DNA of 32,473 bases, from positions 1 to 32,473 of the forward strand of contig JBJDXI010000166.1 of NCBI GenBank assembly GCA_051866595.1, written 5' to 3'. Shown here one piece after another: positions 15,207 to 22,596 of the stretch (its first letter is position 1; every line of letters begins with the position of its first letter). The DNA comes from UBA7702 sp051866595. Lineage in GTDB: Bacteria > Bacillota > Dehalobacteriia > UBA7702. A model generated the notes under the pieces. That model saw nothing but the letters and a program-made list of their open reading frames with translations. It was not told the DNA's origin and ran no database searches. The position numbers and the translations under genes were made by a program.

Positions 15207-15745
15207 GCCCTCGGGTGCGCGTGTATATTTACCGCCGGGAGCGGGTGGAACATCCCGAGGAAACCATTCTTGCGCTGGGACGGCGGTTTGCCGGGGAATA
15301 TGGATTGCGTATGCCTCGGGAGATTCTTCGTCCCGCCGGCGCGAAGCCCCGTTTTTCCGATTCGGAGATCTGCTTTTCCCTTTCCCACAGCGGTGAATAC
15401 TGGGTCTGCGCTCTGGGAAATACGGAGCTCGGCGTTGACATTCAGCGGTATCAGCGCTGCAAGGCGCAGCAGATTGCCCGGCGTTTTTTCCATCCCGATG
15501 AGGCTTTATGGCTCAATGACCGGGGAGAAGAAGGGTTTTTCGCGGTGTGGACGGCGAAGGAAAGCTATGTGAAATTTACAGGCGAAGGGATTACCGATGA
15601 TTTCTCGTCTTTTTCCGTTGTGGACGGAAAGGGCGGGTTCGGTGTCGGCGGTGTTGTTCTGCGGCACCTTCCTTTCCGGGAAAATTACGCGCTTTGCCTC
15701 TGTACGGCAGAGGAAGCGGAAACGGAGATTGTATATTCGGAATAA
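15203..15745 (+). CDS. Sfp-type 4'-phosphopantetheinyl transferase
   Basis: 180 residues, starting at the ATGA overlap with the carrier gene. Signature motifs are ICFSLSHSGEYWVCAL, LGVDIQ (Mg-binding Asp) and FFAVWTAKESYVKFTGEGI (W-x-x-KES). The family moves the phosphopantetheine arm of CoA onto a carrier serine. Candidate targets here are the free carrier and the three NRPS carriers (S991, S2038, S2138). It is somewhat short for the Sfp class but has all core motifs. It is the last gene of the operon, 14 bases before a strong terminator. Confidence 0.92.
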   Translation: MSPRVRVYIYRRERVEHPEETILALGRRFAGEYGLRMPREILRPAGAKPRFSDSEICFSLSHSGEYWVCALGNTELGVDIQRYQRCKAQQIARRFFHPDEALWLNDRGEEGFFAVWTAKESYVKFTGEGITDDFSSFSVVDGKGGFGVGGVVLRHLPFRENYALCLCTAEEAETEIVYSE

Positions 15746-15759
15746 AAACGGAAAATAAA

Positions 15760-15807
15760 AAAGCTTCTTTCCGAAAGGAGATTCTCTTTCGGAAAGGAGC
15801 TTTTTTT
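15760..15807. terminator. Strong, probably bidirectional terminator after the NRPS operon
   Basis: Long hairpin: GCTTCTTTCCGAAAG (from about 15763) pairs with CTTTCGGAAAGGAGC (15786-15800) with one G-T pair. It is followed by seven T (15801-15807) and preceded by a run of A. It cleanly ends the six-gene unit that begins at 2142. Confidence 0.92.
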
Positions 15808-16136
15808 ACGGCCGGAGGTTTTGTTGTTTCTCGGCGCGGTGTCTGTCCCGGCGGTTCCGTTTTTTTCGATGGAAAGGGGACGGAAACCCGCTTTTTCGTC
15901 GGCTTTTGTGAAAATTTATCAATGGATGATATATATATAAAAAAAAGAGTGATATATGAATAAATATGTTGCTTTGCGTGGGGAAAATATGGTATACTTC
16001 AGATTGAAGGAATAGGTTTTTGTGCTTATATGTAAACATGCATTAACTTTTTTCGGAATGGAAAAGATGGAAACCCTTTGCCGGATTTTCCTGCGTACAC
16101 GTTGTGGCTTCCTTTGGAATGAAGGAGATTATTGTT
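15808..16136 (+). other. Non-coding stretch with promoter
   Basis: About 330 bp without a convincing gene. The left half is GC-rich (including ACGGCCGGAGG and CCCGGCGG). The right half is AT-rich with an alternating AT run near 15928-15937 and holds the promoter at 15969-15998. I saw no riboswitch or tRNA here. Confidence 0.6.
15969..15998 (+). promoter_or_regulatory. Promoter upstream of the VTC/glycosyltransferase chimera
   Basis: TTGCTT (15969-15974), 18 bp, TATACT (15993-15998). The predicted transcript has a leader of about 130 bases before ATG 16137. Confidence 0.6.
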
Positions 16137-16667
16137 ATGCTGAATGTTTTGCGGCAGGAGGAAAAATACCCCTTGAACCTGGAAGAAGCGATTCAGTTTT
16201 CCCACCGTTTTTCCTGCCTTTTAATGCCGGACCGGAACTCCGCCAACGGCAGCTATATGGTTCGCTCCCTCTACTTTGACACCGCTGATGACCATGATTT
16301 TTTTGATGAGCTGTTCTCTCCTCTCATTGAGGTGCTGGGGATTTTCATTACGATCCTGGCCTATTGTTTCGGTCTGCTGAATGTGAAGTATATGATTGTG
16401 CTGTTCCTCGTTTACGCCTGTTTCGGCTCGATGCTCACGCTCATTTCGTTCCTGACGAGAAACTTTCTCAGTGACATCCGCATCCGTAAACGTGATATTC
16501 TCAAGGCCTTTCTGATCTGCATTCCGGAAAATGTGCTGATCCGTTTTATTCTGGCCTGGACTCGATTGCTTTCCATTCTGTTTTACCGCGCCAAGAAAAC
16601 CAACTGGGGATCCATCAAGCGCAAGTCCATTGACTACGACAGAAAGAAAGAAGAAGCGACATCGTAA
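16137..16667 (+). pseudogene. Chimeric ORF: N-terminus of a VTC-domain protein joined to the C-terminus of a GT2 glycosyltransferase
   Basis: 176 codons from ATG 16137 (AAGGAG at 16122-16127, nine bases upstream). Residues 1-57 or so match the start of VTC-type polyphosphate-polymerase-domain proteins (LRQEEKYPLN..., then YMVRSLYFDTADDHDFFDE). From about residue 58 the sequence changes to a membrane C-terminus typical of cellulose-synthase-like GT2 enzymes: SPLIEVLGIF, two to three hydrophobic spans, then FYRAKKTNWGSIKRKS. Neither catalytic core is present. In Firmicutes, VTC-domain and GT2 genes often share exopolysaccharide operons, so an in-frame deletion between two neighbouring genes is the simple explanation. 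The product could still be made because start, ribosome site and frame are intact. Confidence 0.7.
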
Positions 16668-16749
16668 AAATACCGGCGAAAACGCCGTTTCCGTCTGTTG
16701 ACGGGCCGGCGTTCTTCGTGTCTCCGGGGGAAAGCGTATTTCCCTGCTT

Positions 16750-16767
16750 CCGGCGGTTCTCCGCCGG
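16750..16767 (+). repeat. Hairpin just before the GGDEF gene
   Basis: CCGGCGG-TTCT-CCGCCGG, a perfect seven-base stem, six bases before the ribosome site. There is no T tract, so it is more likely an mRNA structure than a terminator. Confidence 0.5.
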
Positions 16768-16784
16768 AAAACAGAAAGGAATTT

Positions 16785-17825
16785 ATGTGGAATAAATTTT
16801 TTAAACCCCTCTTCCGGGCGGAAGAGATCATTCGGGAATACCGAAACGAAGAGCAATGGGTTCAAAAACGGAATATCGCGCTGATTGCCATCGGCGCTTT
16901 TCTGCTCATGAGCCTGCTCAATATTTATCAACATTCCGGTTTTATGTTGTTTACCACGGTAAACGGCGCGTTCTGGATGTCGGTCTGCCTGCTCGTCGGC
17001 CGGCGGAAGAAGAATACGGAATTGCTGGAAATTTCATTTCTCATCCTTCTGATGGTACTGTTTACCTGGTACATTCTCTATGGCGGAAACGAGGGCTTTG
17101 CCCTTTTGTGGGTGATTTTCGTGCCCTTCATGTTCATGATGATGATCGACCTGAAAAAAGGCCTGTTCCTCAGCGCTTACTTTCTGGCCCTTCTGTTTCT
17201 GGTGTTTTACGGCCCCTTGGATTTTTTGCTGAAATACGATTATCCGATGATGATGCGGCTCCGCTTCCCGGCGCTCTATCTCATTGACTGCGTATTTTCG
17301 ATTTACAGCGTGCGGGTGATGCTGATCGCCCGGAGCGATCTGATTCTCACCCAGAACCGCCTTAAAGAGGCCGGTTTCCGTGACGCCGCCACGGGATTGA
17401 AAAACCGGGCGGCCTATACCGAGTTTATCGGCGCCTTCCCTAAAGAAACCGAGGAGGCCGCCGCCGTCATCTACTTGGACGTTAACGGTCTTCACGAGCT
17501 GAACAACAGAAAAGGTCATGCCGAGGGTGATTATATGCTTCGCCTTATCGCGGAGCTCTGTACGGAACAGTTCCCCGAGGATGAGGTTTTCCGCCTCGGC
17601 GGCGATGAGTTTCTGCTGGTCTGCTCCGGCCGGGAGGAAGAAACCGTTTCGGCGGAGCTGACGGAGCTGATCCGAAAAGTGGAGGAAAAGGGCTATACTA
17701 TGGCTTACGGTATGGAATACGCCCTCTCCGTTGATGATTTTGAGGCGATGGTAAATCGCGCCGATGAAAAAATGCTCCGCAATAAAGCGGAATACTATAA
17801 ACAGCGGGACCGCCGGGCCCGTTAA
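16785..17825 (+). CDS. Membrane-bound diguanylate cyclase (GGDEF)
   Basis: 346 residues from ATG 16785 (GAAAGGA ends four bases upstream); the frame extends further back but without a ribosome site. Five or six hydrophobic segments cover about residues 25-185, followed by a GGDEF domain with intact G272-G-D-E-F276 and the substrate helix DAATGLKNRAAYTEF. It makes c-di-GMP from two GTP. The usual RxxD inhibitory site five residues before GGDEF is missing (FPED at that place), so product feedback is probably absent. It follows the chimeric gene by about 117 bp and may share its promoter. Confidence 0.9.
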   Translation: MWNKFFKPLFRAEEIIREYRNEEQWVQKRNIALIAIGAFLLMSLLNIYQHSGFMLFTTVNGAFWMSVCLLVGRRKKNTELLEISFLILLMVLFTWYILYGGNEGFALLWVIFVPFMFMMMIDLKKGLFLSAYFLALLFLVFYGPLDFLLKYDYPMMMRLRFPALYLIDCVFSIYSVRVMLIARSDLILTQNRLKEAGFRDAATGLKNRAAYTEFIGAFPKETEEAAAVIYLDVNGLHELNNRKGHAEGDYMLRLIAELCTEQFPEDEVFRLGGDEFLLVCSGREEETVSAELTELIRKVEEKGYTMAYGMEYALSVDDFEAMVNRADEKMLRNKAEYYKQRDRRAR

Positions 17826-17902
17826 GAAAGCGTTTCGTCTGAAAGGGGCGTGACGTCCGGCTTTTTGGGGAGAATTCCTCTGTTTGCCATAAAGTGGCCG
17901 TT

Positions 17903-17951
17903 CCGGAAACGTTGTTTCCGGCGTCAGGGAATCCTCCCTTTGGTTTTTTTT
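17903..17951 (+). terminator. Possible terminator after the GGDEF gene
   Basis: Two hairpins in a row: CCGGAAAC (17903-17910) / GTTTCCGG (17914-17921), then AGGGA (17926-17930) / TCCCT (17935-17939), followed by TTGG and a run of eight T. The second, weaker hairpin is the one beside the T tract. Confidence 0.45.
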
Positions 17952-18034
17952 CCATATCGCGGGGAGGCTATGGAAAAGAGTCCGAAACAAAAAATCACCG
18001 CCTCGGGCGGAATGAAAATCAGGAGATTACAAGA

Positions 18035-18400
18035 ATGACACTTACGGAATGTTATGAAAAACTGGGCGGAGATTACGTCGATGTGGCCTCCCGTCTTCCC
18101 TCGGCTTCACTGGTGGAAAAATTTATCGTCCGCTTTCTGGATGATGACAGCTATGAAACCCTTTGCCGCTGTCTGGAACAGGGGAACCGGGAAGAAGCCT
18201 TCCGGGCGGCCCATACTTTAAAAGGTGTCTGCGCCAATCTCAGCTTTACCCTGTTGCGGGATTCCGCTTCCCGCCTTACCGAGGCTCTGCGGCCGGAAGG
18301 GGACAGCGTTCCCGCCGAAGCCGGGGATCTTATGAGCGAGGTACGGGACGATTACGAAAGAACCACCGGAGCGATCCGCGCCTATTTGAACGAAAAATAA
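18035..18400 (+). CDS. Orphan Hpt phosphotransfer protein
   Basis: 121 residues from ATG 18035 (AGGAG at 18021-18025, nine bases upstream). A single histidine-phosphotransfer domain: phosphoacceptor H60 in AAHTLKGVCANLSF, inside an all-alpha sequence (EAFRAAHTLKG, then LTEAL and RDDYERTTGAI). Such proteins shuttle phosphate between the receiver of a hybrid kinase and another receiver. The hybrid kinases at 20017 and 25268 end in a receiver and have no Hpt of their own, so this free Hpt is a plausible relay partner. The frame is also open upstream to 17894, but that part lacks a ribosome site. Confidence 0.88.
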   Translation: MTLTECYEKLGGDYVDVASRLPSASLVEKFIVRFLDDDSYETLCRCLEQGNREEAFRAAHTLKGVCANLSFTLLRDSASRLTEALRPEGDSVPAEAGDLMSEVRDDYERTTGAIRAYLNEK

Positions 18401-18441
18401 GACCCTTCCGTTCGTTACGGAACGGAGGCATCAAGGGAAAG

Positions 18442-19897
18442 GTGTTGTTTGCCATCGAAAACATGGGCAATGCGGTAATGAGACCCAAATATATCTATAC
18501 GGCGTACCTCAACCTGAAAACCGGATTTTGAAAATGCTGCCCAACAGCTTTGTGGAAGCCGGCGGCGATTTGGCAAAAATCCGTGGGATCGGTGATTATC
18601 TGGAACTTCTGTCCGTTTCGGCGGCGGAAAAGGACCGGGTGGAATCAAGCCTCCGTGTTGAGGAGATCCGCCGTAGGCTGAAAACCGAAGAGGTTTTCTG
18701 CGTGCGGTTCCATTCCGACCGGTTCAAAAACCGGTTTGAGTGGCACGAGTGCCAGGTGTCTCTCTGTGAAAAAGAAGAGGGCGAACCGGTGGCCGCCGTT
18801 CTGCTTTCCAAAAGTATGGAACTGTTTACGCCGAATCGCCGGGCCGGCGACAGCCTTGAAGAAATGCGCCGGATTATGGAAGAATGTTTCAGTGGTTTCG
18901 GCACGGACTGCTATAACATCATTTTGGTGGATGTGACCCGGGACCGTTACATGGTGCAGAATCCCTATGGTGAGGACAGCACCCATCCCCTGGAGGAACC
19001 GGACGGCACCTATACCAACGATAACAGGGCTTACGGCATGAATTTCATTCATCCCGATGATCGGGAGCTCTTCTGGAGCTATACCACGCCGGAGGCTTAC
19101 CGCAAAATCTGAAAACCGAGGGCAGTTTCAAATCCTTTGAAGTCCGCCACTCCTTAAACGGTGAATACCGCTGGGTCAAGGTATATACCATCCGTCTCGG
19201 CGGCGACGACGGCCATTTCCGGGTGCTGTACTTTCTCAGCGATATTCAGGATGACGTGGAGCGCCGGAGCCTTGTGGAAGCGCTGGCCATGCCATACGAC
19301 AACGTTTACGCCGTGAATATCCAAAACGGCCAGGTGGTGAGCTGCCGCATGAATCACGTGATGACGGAGCTTTATGGAAAACAGCTGGTCGGCGGTGATT
19401 ACGAGGAAAATATCGACATTTATATCCGCAACGAGGTCTGCGAGGAAGACCGGCCCCTCTTTGATGAGGCGCGCTCTCTTGACAAAGCCAACCGCCTGTT
19501 GACGGAAAAACAGACCTGGTATTTCAATTACCGGGTGGACCGGGGCGACCGGAAGATCTATTATCAGATGCAGATGGTCAAACCGGATCCCCATGGCGAT
19601 ATTCTGGTCTGCGGCTTCAAATGCGTCGATGAGGAAAAGAAAAAGGAACTCCGTCAGGAAGTCGCCCTGAAAGAGGCTTACGATGCCGCCGAGGCCGCCA
19701 ATAAAGCCAAAACCGAGTTTCTTTCCCATATGTCCCACGATATTCGCACGCCGTTGAACGGCATCCTCGCCATGACGGCCAACGCCTTTGCCGAGGATGT
19801 GCAGGCTTCCCGCACCGTGGGCATGAACGGGCATATCGCCAAACCTTTGAACTTTAAAGAACTGGCCGAGACGCTTCGTAAGTGGATCCGGCCGTAA
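18442..19897 (+). pseudogene. Broken hybrid histidine kinase: two frameshifts and an internal deletion
   Basis: One protein is readable only by changing frame twice. Frame A (from about 18442) gives RPKYIYTAYLNLKTGF and stops at 18529-18531. Frame B continues with LKMLPNSFVEAGGD... from 18528 to the stop at 19110-19112. Frame C continues NLKTEGSFKSFEV... to 19897. Each switch equals loss of one base in a homopolymer (T run at 18526-18529, A run at 19104-19107). The rebuilt protein has PAS-like sensory units, then KAKTEFLSHMSHDIRTPLNGI. It jumps straight to LAMTANAFAEDVQ...HIAKPLN, the end of a receiver. The rest of the HisKA domain, the whole ATPase and the front of the receiver are missing. 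It cannot act as a kinase. Confidence 0.85.
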
Positions 19898-19914
19898 AAT
19901 CCCGGAAACGGGAG

Positions 19915-19940
19915 GGAGGACTTCTTTGAAGAAGCCCTCC
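19915..19940. repeat. Hairpin between the broken kinase and the next gene
   Basis: GGAGG-A-CTTCTT (19915-19926) pairs with AAGAAG-C-CCTCC (19929-19940) with one mismatch. No T tract follows. Confidence 0.45.
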
Positions 19941-20016
19941 GGATACCGATGTATGGCGGCGGTTCCCGGAAAAGAAACTCCGGAAATACGCCGCGGAAAA
20001 GAGAGGAAACAATGAG

Positions 20017-22596
20017 ATGAAAAAAGAGAGGAGCCGCAGTCAAAAGAAAATAATCCAGTCGATTTTTGGTTGGATCGTGGCGATTATCTGTATTCTGCTC
20101 CTGTTTATTTTCTTTTCTGAAATGAACCGACAGCGCATTATCGAGCAGAATGAAAACTATATTCAGGATAACGCCGAGCTGAAAGCCGCCCAGGTGGACA
20201 AGAGCTTCTCCGCGGCCCTGGAACATATCGAGATGATGACGTACTGGTTTGAATCGACGTTGGATTCACCGGAAATCACGCCGGAACAGCTGAAAAATCT
20301 GGAAGCCAATACGGAATTTGATTACATCCGCTTTGTCAACGCCGAAGGCGTCAATATGGCTTCCGACGGAAAAACCAACGACGCTCAGGACCGCGATTAT
20401 TATCTCAACGGTATGAACGGGGAATCGGGAATTTCCGTGATCCGGAAATCACGAATCACCGGGGAAACGCTGGTCAACTTCTATACACCCCTGCGGTATG
20501 AGGGTGAGATCATCGGCGTTTTGAGAGGGGTCTATCTGGCGGAAGAACAGATGCATGAGCTTCTGGAATCCTCCTTCTTCGGGGTGGACGCCTATGCATT
20601 CCTTTGCTCTTCCTCCGGGGATGTCATTGCCTCCAATCTCGATTCCGGCGGCCCCGTCAATCTCAAAGATTTTCTGCTGGAAGAAACAAAAACGGGAGCG
20701 GAAAACAAAACGCGGATACGTGACGCCTTTGAAAACGGAACGTCAGCGGTTTTTTCCTATCAATACGACCGGAAAACGGAAAGCGGCTGTATCGTAAAGC
20801 TGGAGAGTACAGACTGGTATCTGGTTCAGACGTTTCCCGGCGAGGTCACGGAAAAGATGTATAGGGAAGCCATGGGCGTTGGCGCTTTTCTGGAAATTTC
20901 CCTCATTGTGCTTTTTGTGATTTATCTTCTGGTGATGCTCAGCACTAACCGACGGGAGCGGAAACGGCTGCTGGAAGAAAACCGGGATATGGATTATGTC
21001 CTTAAGGGGATGCCCCGGATCTTCGACCGTTTCGTTCTGATTGATCTGGAAGAAGGAACGTACCGTTACCTTCTCGGCAGTAAGCCAACTCAGAACGAAG
21101 TGCCTCCCTCGGGTGACCGTGATGCTCTGGAAAATTATATTTTAGGCAATATTCTGGAGGATCGGGATCGTGAAAAGGTAAAGACATTCCTTGCCTCTGA
21201 GACCCTTCGCCGGGAACTGGCCGGAGATACCCATAACCTCAACATGGAGTACCGGATTCGGCAGAATGAGGGCAACTGGACGCTGCTGAACGCCGTGTGC
21301 GTGGAACGCCGCGACGGCGTTCCGGTCAAAGCTCTCATCGCCCATCAGGATGTGACGGAAATCAAACGGACGGAACAGGAGCGGCAGAACATCCTGACCG
21401 ACGCCATGAAAACGGCGGAAAAGGCCAATCAGGCCAAAAGTACCTTTTTGTTCAATATGTCTCATGATATCCGCACCCCGATGAACGCCATTATCGGCTT
21501 CGCCAATCTGGCGGAAAAACATATCGAGGATCAGGAAGCTGTGATGGATTACATCGGCAAGATCCGCCGTTCCAGTGATGCCCTGCTTCGGATTATCAAT
21601 GACGTGCTGGATCTGGCCCGGATTGAAAGCGGAAAATCCGAGCTTATGCTGGAACCCGTCGATATGGAACAGCGGCTCAGGGGCATTGAGGATATGTTCG
21701 CGGAGAGCATGGAAAAAGGAAAGCTCCGTTTTATCGCGGAGAGCGATCTGAAAAATTCCGTGGTGCTCTGCGACGACCTGAGGATGAATCAGATCGCCAT
21801 CAATCTTCTTTCCAATGCCTGCAAGTTCACGCCGGCCGGCGGCGAGGTTCTGTTCCGGGTGGAACAGCCTGCCGAAGCGGTGGACGGCGTCGCTCTTTAC
21901 CGATTTATCGTTCGGGATACCGGTGTGGGCATGAGTGAGGAATTTCTTTCTCATATGTTCGAGGCCTTTGAGCGGGAACGCTCTTCCACGGAAACGGGAA
22001 TTGAAGGTACCGGCCTGGGGCTTTCCATCGTGAAGCATCTGGTGGAAATGATGGACGGAACCATTTCCGTAAAGAGTGCTCCGGGAAAAGGCACCGAATT
22101 TATTCTGGAAATTCCGCTGAAGGTCGTTTCCGGCGGCGCCGCCCCGGAATTGCCCTGTAACAGCGTGATGGAGGCCTACGTTGCCGGCAAGCACCTTCTG
22201 CTGGTGGAAGATAACGAACTGAACCGTGAAATCACCTGCTCCATTCTGGAAGACGCCAGTCTCACCGTGGAAACGGCGGAAAACGGCAGTGAAGCCATAG
22301 AAATGCTCCTCTCGGCGGGGGCTGGCCATTTTGATCTGATCCTGATGGATATTCAGATGCCGGTGATGGACGGTTTTGAAGCGACCCGGCGGATCCGCCG
22401 CCTGGACGATGAAGAGCTGGCGAAGATTCCCATTATCGCCATGACCGCCAACGCCTTTGACGAGGACCGGAAACGGTCCGCGGCCGCCGGCATGGACGGC
22501 TTTATCGCGAAACCTATCAATACGGAGGAAATGTGGTCTGTACTGGGCAGGGTCTTTTCGCCCCGCAGTCCGGAACAGGGAGAAACAGAAATATGA
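20017..22596 (+). CDS. Cache-PAS hybrid histidine kinase with C-terminal receiver
   Basis: 859 residues from ATG 20017, with GAGAGGA just upstream. One membrane segment near 13-35, an extracellular Cache-type sensor (about 40-285, with DYYLNGMNGESGISVI), a second membrane segment near 288-310, and a PAS_3-like unit (about 345-455). HisKA has H483 in NMSHDIRTP. The ATPase shows NLLSNACKFTP near 596-606 and GTGLGLSIVKHL near 665. The receiver has LVEDNELNRE near 729 and phosphoacceptor D778 in LILMDIQMPVMDG. It senses an external small molecule (Cache family knowledge) and passes phosphate to its own receiver. There is no Hpt in the protein; the Hpt at 18035 is a candidate partner. Its stop overlaps the next start (ATGA). 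Confidence 0.93.
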   Translation: MKKERSRSQKKIIQSIFGWIVAIICILLLFIFFSEMNRQRIIEQNENYIQDNAELKAAQVDKSFSAALEHIEMMTYWFESTLDSPEITPEQLKNLEANTEFDYIRFVNAEGVNMASDGKTNDAQDRDYYLNGMNGESGISVIRKSRITGETLVNFYTPLRYEGEIIGVLRGVYLAEEQMHELLESSFFGVDAYAFLCSSSGDVIASNLDSGGPVNLKDFLLEETKTGAENKTRIRDAFENGTSAVFSYQYDRKTESGCIVKLESTDWYLVQTFPGEVTEKMYREAMGVGAFLEISLIVLFVIYLLVMLSTNRRERKRLLEENRDMDYVLKGMPRIFDRFVLIDLEEGTYRYLLGSKPTQNEVPPSGDRDALENYILGNILEDRDREKVKTFLASETLRRELAGDTHNLNMEYRIRQNEGNWTLLNAVCVERRDGVPVKALIAHQDVTEIKRTEQERQNILTDAMKTAEKANQAKSTFLFNMSHDIRTPMNAIIGFANLAEKHIEDQEAVMDYIGKIRRSSDALLRIINDVLDLARIESGKSELMLEPVDMEQRLRGIEDMFAESMEKGKLRFIAESDLKNSVVLCDDLRMNQIAINLLSNACKFTPAGGEVLFRVEQPAEAVDGVALYRFIVRDTGVGMSEEFLSHMFEAFERERSSTETGIEGTGLGLSIVKHLVEMMDGTISVKSAPGKGTEFILEIPLKVVSGGAAPELPCNSVMEAYVAGKHLLLVEDNELNREITCSILEDASLTVETAENGSEAIEMLLSAGAGHFDLILMDIQMPVMDGFEATRRIRRLDDEELAKIPIIAMTANAFDEDRKRSAAAGMDGFIAKPINTEEMWSVLGRVFSPRSPEQGETEI

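Noticed and set aside
15808..16136. Possible c-di-GMP riboswitch in leaders near the c-di-GMP genes (also 17826-18034)
   Set aside because: I could not find the conserved GEMM core (GGCAAACC-type and ACGCAAAGC-type segments) in either leader. The visible hairpins are simple.
16674..16690. Hairpin CGGCG-AAAA-CGCCG followed by TTT after the chimeric gene
   Set aside because: The stem is only five bases and the T run is three, too weak to call a terminator.
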